In this document: positions 27,050-34,900 of the stretch, one piece after another | How positions within the stretch are numbered: the first letter of the stretch is position 1 | How the letters are laid out: each line of letters opens with the position of its first letter | Origin: Pseudomonas mandelii | Lineage (GTDB): Bacteria; Pseudomonadota; Gammaproteobacteria; Pseudomonadales; Pseudomonadaceae | Direction: 5' to 3' | DNA: 64,000 nt | NCBI RefSeq assembly: GCF_024138395.1 | Contig: NZ_JAMYDU010000017.1 | Location: 44,674 to 108,673, forward strand | Notes under the pieces: model-generated | Seen by the model: the letters and a program-made list of their open reading frames with translations, nothing else | The model's database searches: none | What the model was told of the DNA's origin: nothing | Translations under genes and position numbers: made by a program

Positions 27050-28847
27050 ACCCTTAAGCGCCGCCAAGGCTGTCGCGGCCGGCATCGACTTCGCCGAGTT
27101 GCAGGTCGGGCAACATGGCCTGTTCTGGAACGAATACCGGCCCGAAGATGCCGCCTGTCGGATCTGGCAGTGGCGCGACGGCCAGGCTCGTTGCCTGACG
27201 CCGCCCACCTTCAGTGTGCGCAGCCGAGTGTACGAATATGGCGGCGGCGCGTTTTCTCTGACCGATGACGGGCTTGTTTTCGTCAACGAGGCTGATCAGC
27301 AGCTGTATCGGCAATCGTTGACCGGTGAGACGCCTGAGGTGCTGACTTCAAGTGAATGCCGCTACGGCGATTTGCACTTCGCCAACGGGCGAGTGCTGGC
27401 GGTGGAAGAGAACCGCGATCGACATCGCCTGGTGGCTATCGATCTGGCTAGCGGCCAACATCATCTGCTGGCCGAAGGCGCCGATTTCTACGCGGCTCCG
27501 ACCATGAGTCCTGACGGTCAGCGTCTGGCCTGGATCGAGTGGAATCGTCCGGATCAGCCCTGGACCGCTACTCGCCTGATGGTTGCCGAACGCCAGAGCG
27601 ATCACGCCTTTGCACAACCGCGCTGTGTGGCGGGTGACGGTGCCCAGGAGTCACTGCAACAACCACGATTCGATGACAGCGGCCGTCTGTTTTGTCTGAC
27701 GGATCGCGGCGGTTTCTGGCAGCCGTGGATGGAATCGGGCAACGGTTTGAGCCCACTCCCAAGCGCTACCGCCGACCATGGACCTGCGCCTTGGCAACTG
27801 GGTGGTTGCACGTGGTTGCCGTTGGGCGAAGACAGTTATCTGGCGAGTTGGACCGAAGGCGGTTTTGGTCGACTGGGGCTTTGTCATGGTGATGGTTCCA
27901 CTGACGATTTCACTGGCGACTACAGCCGCTTCCGCCATCTCGCACAGGATGAACAGTTCATCTATTGCATCGTCGCTTCGCCGGTCAGTTCGGCGGCGGT
28001 GATTGCCATTGATCGCCAAAATCGGCAGGTGAAGACCCTCGCTGGCGGTGTTGCACCGTTGCCCGTCGAACAGATCAGCCGTCCGCAAACCCTGCGTTAT
28101 CCAAGCGGTTCGGGCGATGCCCACGGTTTCTTCTACCCGCCGATGACCGGCGACACGCAACCGCCGTTGGTGGTGTTCATTCACGGCGGCCCGACTTCGG
28201 CGTGCTACCCGATGTTCGACCCGCGGATCCAGTACTGGGCACAACGCGGCTTCGCCGTGGCCGACCTCAATTACCGAGGCAGCAGCGGCTATGGCCGCGC
28301 TTATCGCCAGGCGCTGCATTTGAGCTGGGGCGACGTGGATGTGGAAGATGCCTGTGCGGTGGTGGCCTACCTCGCCGATCGGGGACTGATCGACGGCGAC
28401 AAGGCGTTTATCCGCGGAGGCAGCGCCGGTGGCTACACCACGTTGTGCGCACTGGCCTTTCACAAGGTTTTTCGTGCGGGTGCCAGCCTGTATGGCGTCA
28501 GCGATCCCGTTGCGCTAGGCCGCGCCACCCACAAGTTCGAAGGCGATTATCTGGATTGGTTGATCGGCGATCCCGTGCAGGACGCCGAACGCTACGCCGC
28601 GCGCACGCCATTGCTGCACGCGAACAACATCAGCGTTCCGGTGATTTTCTTTCAGGGAGAACTGGACGCCGTGGTGGTGCCGCAACAGACTCGCGACATG
28701 GTTACTGCGCTACAGGAAAACGGCATTCTGGTCGAAGCGCATTACTACGCCGACGAGCGCCATGGCTTTCGCAAGGCCGGCAATCAGGCCCATGCGCTGG
28801 AGCAGGAGTGGTTGTTTTATCAAAGGGTGATGGCGCTCGCAGGCTGA
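27015..28847 (+). CDS. pqqM: S9 prolyl-oligopeptidase-type peptidase, PqqM candidate
   Basis: A 610-aa two-domain serine peptidase: a beta-propeller-like N-terminal ~370 residues and an alpha/beta-hydrolase end. The triad is readable: S470 in R-G-G-S-A-G-G-Y, D551 in G-E-L-D-A-V-V and H583 in E-R-H-G-F-R-K. No signal peptide is seen, so it is cytosolic. It overlaps pqqE by 35 bases, suggesting co-translation. A prolyl-oligopeptidase-type gene behind pqqE is known in P. fluorescens as pqqM, possibly helping PqqA proteolysis; the exact role is unproven. Confidence 0.82.
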   Translation: MNETHASSPKAEPLSAAKAVAAGIDFAELQVGQHGLFWNEYRPEDAACRIWQWRDGQARCLTPPTFSVRSRVYEYGGGAFSLTDDGLVFVNEADQQLYRQSLTGETPEVLTSSECRYGDLHFANGRVLAVEENRDRHRLVAIDLASGQHHLLAEGADFYAAPTMSPDGQRLAWIEWNRPDQPWTATRLMVAERQSDHAFAQPRCVAGDGAQESLQQPRFDDSGRLFCLTDRGGFWQPWMESGNGLSPLPSATADHGPAPWQLGGCTWLPLGEDSYLASWTEGGFGRLGLCHGDGSTDDFTGDYSRFRHLAQDEQFIYCIVASPVSSAAVIAIDRQNRQVKTLAGGVAPLPVEQISRPQTLRYPSGSGDAHGFFYPPMTGDTQPPLVVFIHGGPTSACYPMFDPRIQYWAQRGFAVADLNYRGSSGYGRAYRQALHLSWGDVDVEDACAVVAYLADRGLIDGDKAFIRGGSAGGYTTLCALAFHKVFRAGASLYGVSDPVALGRATHKFEGDYLDWLIGDPVQDAERYAARTPLLHANNISVPVIFFQGELDAVVVPQQTRDMVTALQENGILVEAHYYADERHGFRKAGNQAHALEQEWLFYQRVMALAG

Positions 28848-28862
28848 AACCGCGTCGCGCCG

Positions 28863-28928
28863 TTCGCGGACAAGCCTCGCTCCTACGGGATAACACAATA
28901 CCTGTAGGAGCGAGGCTTGCCCGCGAAA
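28863..28928. repeat. REP doublet after the pqq cluster
   Basis: Inverted REP pair, one arm slightly degenerate (GCGGACAAGCC), between pqqM and the convergent yqaE-type gene. Confidence 0.9.
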
Positions 28929-28952
28929 GCTATTTACCTAACGCAGGGAATG

Positions 28953-29111
28953 TCAGCGCTTGGCGATGATATACACCGCATGCACGATCCCCGGAATGTA
29001 CCCGCACAACGTCAGCAAAATGTTCAGCCAGAACGCCCCAGCGAAACCGACTTGCAGAAACACACCCAGTGGCGGCAATAGAATGGCGATGATGATTCGA
29101 ATAAAGTCCAT
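28953..29111 (-). CDS. YqaE/Pmp3-family small membrane protein
   Basis: A 52-aa, two-helix membrane protein: M-D-F-I-R-I-I-I-A-I-L-L-P-P-L-G-V-F-L-Q, then F-W-L-N-I-L-L-T-L-C-G-Y-I-P-G-I-V-H-A and a short basic end. This is the Pmp3/UPF0057 signature. Relatives are stress-induced plasma membrane proteolipids affecting ion balance. GGAGC lies upstream of the ATG. Confidence 0.92.
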   Translation of the reverse strand: MDFIRIIIAILLPPLGVFLQVGFAGAFWLNILLTLCGYIPGIVHAVYIIAKR

Positions 29112-29261
29112 CGGGTAGCTCCTGATTGAAGTTGGCTCGTGTGAGCCATATAGCTAATCGACCTGTACCGTTCATCAGGGTTCAGTGCGAATTCAGCTCA
29201 TACCCTAAACGCAAAACCTGCTACCTGACAGCCTCAATAAGCTGAGTACTTTTCTGCAGGC

Positions 29262-29290
29262 AAAAGAAAACCCCGCCGAAGCGGGGCTTT
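29262..29290 (-). terminator. Terminator on the minus strand
   Basis: Read on the minus strand, GCCCCGC-TTCG-GCGGGG is followed by TTTTCTTTT. It lies 180 bases behind the acyl-CoA dehydrogenase stop and upstream of yqaE, so it isolates the two transcripts. Confidence 0.8.
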
Positions 29291-29435
29291 GCAGACTGTT
29301 TCCCTGACATCCATTTCACTCCGCCATCCTGGCAGAATCCTACGTGTCCGTGTTGTTGCTTTGCGCTTCCTGCGCGACGTCCATGTGAAGTAGATTAGCT
29401 CTGGATCCAATCTTCGCCTATGGGAAAATAGCAGC

Positions 29436-29465
29436 ACGTCATGTAAGAGAATGCTTACATGACGT
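29436..29465. terminator. Perfect 12-bp hairpin next to acyl-CoA dehydrogenase stop
   Basis: ACGTCATGTAAG and CTTACATGACGT are perfect inverted arms with a six-base loop, ending eight bases from the dehydrogenase stop. There is no T-run, so it may act in 3'-end protection rather than termination. Confidence 0.5.
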
Positions 29466-29472
29466 TAAAGGG

Positions 29473-31251
29473 TCAGAATTGTCCTGCGTCCAGCAGAAAC
29501 AGCGATTCGCTGCCCGCCTTTACCGACGCGCTCAACGAGTGAATACGCGGCAGCAAACGTGCGAAATAGAACCGCGCCGTTCCGACTTTGCTCGCGTAGA
29601 AATCGTCCTGCGCTTCTTTACCGAAGGCTGCCTTGGCCATCAGGGCCCACATGTAGGCGTAGGCCATGTAACCGAATGCTTGCAGGTACTCGACCGACGC
29701 CGCGCCAATCTCGTTCGGGTTGTTTTTCGCCCGGTCCAGCAACCACGCGGTCAGTTCGTCGAGAGTATCCACCGCATCATTCAGTGGCTGGGTGAACTCC
29801 GCCAGGTTTGCATTGGCTGTCGCGGTGAAGTGACGAATCTCGTCGGCGAACAGTTTGTAGAACGCTCCGCCGCTACCAACGATCTTGCGTCCTACAAGGT
29901 CCAGCGCCTGAATGCCGTTGGTGCCTTCGTAGATTTGCGTAATGCGAACATCGCGCACCAGTTGCTCCTGACCCCACTCACGGATATAGCCGTGACCACC
30001 AAAAACCTGTTGGCCGTGAACCGTGGTTTCCAGACCCAGATCGGTCAGGAATGCCTTGGCCACCGGCGTCAGCAGTGCAACCAGATCTTCTGCGCGCTTG
30101 CGGGTGGTGGCGTCTTCGCTGAATTTGGCGGTGTCCAGCTGCATCGCCACGTAAGTGGAGAAGGCACGGCCGCCTTCGTTCGAGGCTTTCATGGTCAGCA
30201 GCATGCGACGCACGTCCGGGTGGACGATGATCGGGTCAGCCACCTTGTCCTTGTTCTGCGCGCCGGTCGGCGAGCGGCTTTGCAGGCGGTCGCGAGCGTA
30301 TTCGATAGCGTTCTGGTACGAGCGCTCGCCAGTGGCCAGGCCCTGGATGCCGACGCCCAGACGCTCGTAGTTCATCATGGTGAACATCGCCGCCAAGCCC
30401 TTGTTCGGCTCGCCGACCAGGTAACCCACGGCTTCGTCGAAGTTCATCACGCAGGTCGCGGACGCCTGGATGCCCATCTTGTGTTCGATCGAACCACAAT
30501 TCGCCGGGTTGCGCGTGCCTAGGCTGCCATCGGCATTGACCATGAACTTCGGCACCAGGAACAGCGAAATGCCTTTCGGCCCCGCTGGCGCGTCCGGCAG
30601 TTTGGCCAGGACCAGATGGATGATGTTCTCGGTCAGGTCGTGTTCACCGCCGGTGATGAAGATTTTGGTGCCGCTGATTTTGTAGGAACCGTCGGCCTGA
30701 GGCTCGGCCTTGGTGCGGATAATCCCCAAATCAGTACCGGCATGCGGCTCGGTCAGGCACATGGAACCGGCCCAGACACCGGCGTACATGTTCGGCAGGT
30801 ACGCAGCTTTCAGCTCTTCGCTGGCGTGGGCGTTGATCGACAAGCAAGCGCCGGCGGTCAGCATCGGGTACAGACCGAACGACAGGCTCGCGGAGTTGAC
30901 CATTTCTTCGACCTGCGCCGAAACCGCTTTGGGCATGCCCATGCCGCCGTAGGTCGGATCGCCACCGACACCGACCCAACCGCCTTCAGCGTAAGTCTGA
31001 TAAGCCTGTGGGAAACCTGCCGGGGTGGTGACGGCACCGTCAGCCCAGTGGCAACCTTCTTCATCGGCTGCACGGCTCAGCGGCGCAATGCTTTTGCTGG
31101 TGACCTTGCCGGCTTCTTCGAGAATGGCTTCAACCGTTTGCGCATCGACGGTCTCGGCCAGCGCAGGCAGTTCGGCCCAGAGTTTGGCGACCTCGAAAAC
31201 TTCATTGAGGACGAAGCGCATATCGCGCAGGGGCGCTTTGTAGTCAGCCAT
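29473..31251 (-). CDS. Acyl-CoA dehydrogenase, long form (first of three)
   Basis: A 592-aa flavoprotein of fatty-acid beta-oxidation, of the ~600-residue type with an N-terminal extension (A-D-Y-K-A-P-L-R-D-M-R-F) and a C-terminal helical add-on. Middle-domain FAD motifs are intact (MCLTEPHAGTDLGIIRTKA, I-S-G-T-K-I-F-I-T-G-G-E-H) and the catalytic-base region is I-Y-E-G-T-N-G-I-Q-A-L-D-L. It resembles the PA0506-PA0508 group of P. aeruginosa, where FadE1/FadE2 differ in chain length. It oxidises acyl-CoA to trans-2-enoyl-CoA, passing electrons to ETF. It is separated from the next paralogue by a REP doublet, so probably transcribed alone. Confidence 0.93.
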   Translation of the reverse strand: MADYKAPLRDMRFVLNEVFEVAKLWAELPALAETVDAQTVEAILEEAGKVTSKSIAPLSRAADEEGCHWADGAVTTPAGFPQAYQTYAEGGWVGVGGDPTYGGMGMPKAVSAQVEEMVNSASLSFGLYPMLTAGACLSINAHASEELKAAYLPNMYAGVWAGSMCLTEPHAGTDLGIIRTKAEPQADGSYKISGTKIFITGGEHDLTENIIHLVLAKLPDAPAGPKGISLFLVPKFMVNADGSLGTRNPANCGSIEHKMGIQASATCVMNFDEAVGYLVGEPNKGLAAMFTMMNYERLGVGIQGLATGERSYQNAIEYARDRLQSRSPTGAQNKDKVADPIIVHPDVRRMLLTMKASNEGGRAFSTYVAMQLDTAKFSEDATTRKRAEDLVALLTPVAKAFLTDLGLETTVHGQQVFGGHGYIREWGQEQLVRDVRITQIYEGTNGIQALDLVGRKIVGSGGAFYKLFADEIRHFTATANANLAEFTQPLNDAVDTLDELTAWLLDRAKNNPNEIGAASVEYLQAFGYMAYAYMWALMAKAAFGKEAQDDFYASKVGTARFYFARLLPRIHSLSASVKAGSESLFLLDAGQF

Positions 31252-31413
31252 GGCAAACCTCGCAAGATCTAAACAGGTGGTTCGTAGAATAGTGATTTCG
31301 TTGTGTCCGAGTGTACCTCAACAACTTTTACGACACATAGGGTCAGGCCATGACTGATTTGTTATTTTTAGTCACCGAGGATCAGACAGATGTCTTAGGT
31401 CCGCCAGAACGCA

Positions 31414-31502
31414 TTCGCGGGCAAGCCTCGCTCCTACAGGTCGTGTCGCACGCATTTCACGTGAACGACATAGAACCGTAGGAGCGAGGCTTGCCCGCGA
31501 AG
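31414..31502. repeat. REP doublet between acyl-CoA dehydrogenase genes
   Basis: Inverted REP pair with a spacer of about 35 bases, between the first and second dehydrogenase genes. Confidence 0.92.
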
Positions 31503-31519
31503 CTTTTCAAGCCTAACCG

Positions 31520-33316
31520 TCAGAGCGCAAACAACTCCGCCGGCAGCTTCATCAGGCAATCGCTGCCCGCCTCGACGGCCGCCCGATGAGCGGCGGTACG
31601 TGGCAGCAAACGCTTGAAGTAAAACTCGCTGGTCGCCAGCTTGCCCCGGCAGTATTCGGCATCGCCGCCGCCCGCCTCCAACTGCGCCTGAGCCACCAAC
31701 GCCATGCGTAGCCACAGGTAGCCGAGGATGATGTAGCCGCTGTACATCAGGTAATCCACCGAGGCGGCGCCGACTTCATCCGGATTTTTCATCGCCGCCA
31801 TGCCGATCTTGGTGGTCAACTCGCCCCATTGCTGATTCAGACCATTGAGCTGCGCCACATAGCTGCCGAGTTGCGGATGTTCAGCGTTTGCCGCACAGAA
31901 CTTGTGAACGATTTTGGTGAAGCCGCGCAGCAGTTTTCCCTGACTGCCAAGGACTTTGCGCCCAAGCAAGTCGAGCGCCTGAATGCCGTTGGTGCCTTCG
32001 TAGATCGGCGCAATCCGGCAGTCGCGAACCAACTGCTCCATGCCCCACTCGCGAATGAAACCGTGACCGCCAAACACCTGCATGCCGAGGTTGGTCACCT
32101 CCAGCCCGGTGTCGGTCATGAAGGCTTTGCAGATCGGCGTCAGGAATGCCAACAGGTCTTCGGCATCTTGACGCGTCGTTTCATCCGGGCTCAGATGAGC
32201 GGCATCCAGCAACTGCGCGGTGAAATAAGTCAGCGCCCGGTTGCCTTCGTTGAAGGCCTTCATGGTCAACAACATCCTGCGTACATCGGGATGAACGATG
32301 ATCGGGTCGGCAACTTTTTCCGGCGCTTTCGCGCCGGTCAGAGAGCGCATTTGCAGACGATCATTGGCGTATTTGATTGCGCCCTGGAAGCTCGCCTCAC
32401 CCAGACACAAACCTTGCATGCCGGTGCCGAGCCGCGCGTGGTTCATCATGGTGAACATGCAGTTCAGGCCCTTGTTCGGCTCACCGATCAAGAACCCCTT
32501 CGCATCGTCGAAATTCAGCACACAGGTGGCCGAGGCCTTGATGCCCATTTTGTGTTCGATCGAACCGCAGGAAACGCCATTGCGCTCGCCCGCCTCGCCC
32601 TCTGCATTGGGTAGGAATTTGGGAACGATAAACAGCGAAATGCCCTTGGTACCGGCAGGAGCGTCCGGCAGTTTGGCCAATACCAGATGAATGATGTTGT
32701 CACTCATGTCGTGTTCGCCGGCGGAGATGAATATCTTGCTGCCGGAGATCGCGTAACTGCCATCGGCCTGAGGCACGGCGCGGGTCTTGATGATGCCCAG
32801 ATCGGTGCCGCAATGGGCTTCGGTCAGGCACATGGTGCCGGTCCATTGGCCAGCAGTTAGCTTGCTCAGGTAGGTCTGTTTCTGTTCTTCGGTGCCATGG
32901 GCATGGATGGCCGACATCGCACCGTGAGTCAAGCCGGGGTACATGCCCCAGGAGGTATTGCTGGAACCGACCATTTCGCTGATGACCAGCCCCAAAGAAC
33001 TGGGCAAACCCTGGCCGCCATAAGCCGGATCCGCCGCCAGGCCATGCCAGCCGCCTTCAACATATTGAGCGAAAGCCTGCTTGAAACCTGTAGGCGTTGT
33101 AACCACGCCGTTGTCGAAATGGCAGCCTTCTTCATCGCCGCTGCGGTTCAGCGGTGCAAGAACGTTCTCACAGAATTTCGCGCCTTCTTCAAGGATCGCA
33201 TTGATCATGTCGGGGCTGGCATCGGTGGCGCCCAGCGCGGCGTAGTTGCTGTGAAAATCGAATACGTGGTCGATCAGAAAGCGCATATCGCGCAGGGGAG
33301 CTTTGTACTCGGGCAT
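31520..33316 (-). CDS. Acyl-CoA dehydrogenase, long form (second of three)
   Basis: A 598-aa paralogue of the flanking dehydrogenases, with P-E-Y-K-A-P-L-R-D-M-R-F at the start, MCLTEAHCGTDLGIIKTRA and I-Y-E-G-T-N-G-I-Q-A-L-D-L-L-G. It is closer to the third copy than to the first in several blocks (the C-G-T-D motif and E-H-D-M-S/A-D-N-I). I choose the ATG at 33316, which GGAGA precedes by seven bases; an upstream in-frame start at 33364 would add 16 unconserved residues. No PsrA-type site was seen in front of it. Confidence 0.92.
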   Translation of the reverse strand: MPEYKAPLRDMRFLIDHVFDFHSNYAALGATDASPDMINAILEEGAKFCENVLAPLNRSGDEEGCHFDNGVVTTPTGFKQAFAQYVEGGWHGLAADPAYGGQGLPSSLGLVISEMVGSSNTSWGMYPGLTHGAMSAIHAHGTEEQKQTYLSKLTAGQWTGTMCLTEAHCGTDLGIIKTRAVPQADGSYAISGSKIFISAGEHDMSDNIIHLVLAKLPDAPAGTKGISLFIVPKFLPNAEGEAGERNGVSCGSIEHKMGIKASATCVLNFDDAKGFLIGEPNKGLNCMFTMMNHARLGTGMQGLCLGEASFQGAIKYANDRLQMRSLTGAKAPEKVADPIIVHPDVRRMLLTMKAFNEGNRALTYFTAQLLDAAHLSPDETTRQDAEDLLAFLTPICKAFMTDTGLEVTNLGMQVFGGHGFIREWGMEQLVRDCRIAPIYEGTNGIQALDLLGRKVLGSQGKLLRGFTKIVHKFCAANAEHPQLGSYVAQLNGLNQQWGELTTKIGMAAMKNPDEVGAASVDYLMYSGYIILGYLWLRMALVAQAQLEAGGGDAEYCRGKLATSEFYFKRLLPRTAAHRAAVEAGSDCLMKLPAELFAL

Positions 33317-33406
33317 GGTCATTTCTCCGGCAGCAGATTGCTCAAACCTACTGCCGCCCACCACGCCTCACAATCACAGTCCAGACGCTGAATGCGCCAT
33401 CATCAC

Positions 33407-34756
33407 TCAACCCGCAGCGGCGTCCATGCGCACCGCTCCGCGACGGTTCTGACCGAAAGCCATCACACAGTTTCGCCCCGCGCCTTTAGCGCTGTAGAGC
33501 GCCTGGTCAGCGGATTTGAGCACTTCTTCCGGCGTGCGCTGCTCCAGCCGTTCGGCGACGCCGATGCTGACGGTGACCGATACACTCGAGGCGCCTGAGC
33601 CCGCGCGGCGCTGGCGTCCCTGCTGATCATCCTGGGGACGGTTGTCCTGATTGCGCAACTGGATGTTGTAGGTGGCGATGGATTCGCGGATGACTTCCAG
33701 GTGCGGCATACATTCTTCGAGGGTTTTGCCTGCGAACACCAGAGCAAACTCTTCACCGCCGTAGCGATATGCCCTACCGCCCCCGCTGATTTTCGACAGC
33801 TTGCTGGCGACCAATCGCAGCACCTGGTCGCCGACATCGTGGCCATGGGTGTCGTTGAATTTCTTGAAGTGATCGACGTCGCCCATGGCCAGTACGTAAT
33901 TGCGCCCCAGCCGCTGCATGCGTTCGTTCAGGGCGCGACGACCCGGCAGGCCGGTTAGCTCATCGCGGAAGGCCATCTGATAGGCCTCATGGGCAACCGC
34001 CGCGGCGATCATCAACATCACTTGGCTGCACATGATGTTCAGGGTAAAGGGCAGGATGAAGGTTTTCGGCAACATCCAGAACAATCCCAGCAGGCCCACC
34101 AATTGCGCAGCATGCAAGGGTCTTGGGTTGCGCCAGTATTGCCAGGCCAGTAACAGGAATGAGGCGATGAATACCGGGTAGGACAACTGGATCAGGCTCA
34201 TCCAGGCGCCATGCAACGCTGGCCAGCGGATCTCCGAGAGCCACATCAGCAATGCCTGTGGGTAACTTTGTTCCAGCCCCAGCGCCACGCTGCCGAACGC
34301 CAGCAACACGGCGAAACGCGCCACCATGTCCTGAAACAGGTGAGTACGCTCCTGCCAAGCGGCGAACAAGCCAAAGAGTAACGGCAGCAACAGACAGCAC
34401 AGATGGAAGACCACGGCGGCGTCTTCACGGACTTTGCCGTTGTCGCGGTAGAAGTCGGTCTGGGTGTCGAGCAGGAAGTAGGCGATGTACACCGTGACCA
34501 TCAGAAACAGTTCACGCTGACGTCGGTAAACCGCGCAATACGCCCCGCCGAGCAACAGCACCAGAGTAGGCAGCACGTTGAACAGCGAAGTGAAGAAAAC
34601 GTTGAGATCCTTGACGTAGGCAGCCGCAAGCCCTGCAAGCAACAACAGCAGCGATGGCAAAAAATGACTGAAACGTGCAGCGGAAGAACGCAGCAAGGGA
34701 TAAAGCTCCGACCGGCAAACATAGATGGCATTAGCCCACGATGTGACGTGTGTCAC
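33407..34756 (-). CDS. Membrane diguanylate cyclase (GGDEF)
   Basis: A 449-aa protein whose first ~240 residues hold about six or seven hydrophobic segments and whose C-terminal ~190 residues are a GGDEF domain (DELTGLPGRRALNERM, G-D-V-D-H-F-K-K-F-N-D, R-Y-G-G-E-E-F). The active-site motif is intact, so c-di-GMP synthesis is expected. No RxxD inhibitory site is seen five residues before the motif. The longest frame starts at a GTG (34756) embedded in a perfect CRP/Vfr-like palindrome, so the true start is probably downstream; a TTG at 34696 with GGAG nearby is one option. It is inserted between the second and third acyl-CoA dehydrogenase genes. Confidence 0.88.
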   Translation of the reverse strand: MTHVTSWANAIYVCRSELYPLLRSSAARFSHFLPSLLLLLAGLAAAYVKDLNVFFTSLFNVLPTLVLLLGGAYCAVYRRQRELFLMVTVYIAYFLLDTQTDFYRDNGKVREDAAVVFHLCCLLLPLLFGLFAAWQERTHLFQDMVARFAVLLAFGSVALGLEQSYPQALLMWLSEIRWPALHGAWMSLIQLSYPVFIASFLLLAWQYWRNPRPLHAAQLVGLLGLFWMLPKTFILPFTLNIMCSQVMLMIAAAVAHEAYQMAFRDELTGLPGRRALNERMQRLGRNYVLAMGDVDHFKKFNDTHGHDVGDQVLRLVASKLSKISGGGRAYRYGGEEFALVFAGKTLEECMPHLEVIRESIATYNIQLRNQDNRPQDDQQGRQRRAGSGASSVSVTVSIGVAERLEQRTPEEVLKSADQALYSAKGAGRNCVMAFGQNRRGAVRMDAAAG

Positions 34757-34760
34757 ATCG
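34739..34760. promoter_or_regulatory. Perfect CRP/Vfr-type binding site
   Basis: TGTGA-N6-TCACA (34742-34757), extended to perfect 8-base arms (CGATGTGA / TCACATCG). It covers the longest-frame start of the diguanylate cyclase. Only the CRP/Vfr family is known to favour this sequence. Confidence 0.7.
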
Positions 34761-34842
34761 CCACCCTCTTTAACGGCAGCAACGGCGTTCTTCTTAGCGT
34801 TTTAGTCAGGAATATTTACAGGCGCAATCCGTTTGCGTCAGA

Positions 34843-34880
34843 TACAAAAAAGCCGCTGCTCCCAAGGAAGCAGCGGCTTT
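34843..34880 (-). terminator. Terminator of the third acyl-CoA dehydrogenase gene
   Basis: A twelve-base perfect stem (AAAGCCGCTGCT / AGCAGCGGCTTT) with an eight-base loop, read on the minus strand into TTTTTT, 21 bases after the stop at 34901. Confidence 0.92.
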
Positions 34881-34900
34881 ATGAAGGGACTACGCAGGGC

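Larger units (their letters stand above)
29112..29472. other. Intergenic region with two hairpins, no gene
   Basis: The 361 bp between yqaE and the first acyl-CoA dehydrogenase contain a T-tailed terminator (29262-29290) and a perfect hairpin (29436-29465). The remainder must carry the yqaE promoter, but I see no convincing -35/-10 pair and no protein-like frame. Confidence 0.6.
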
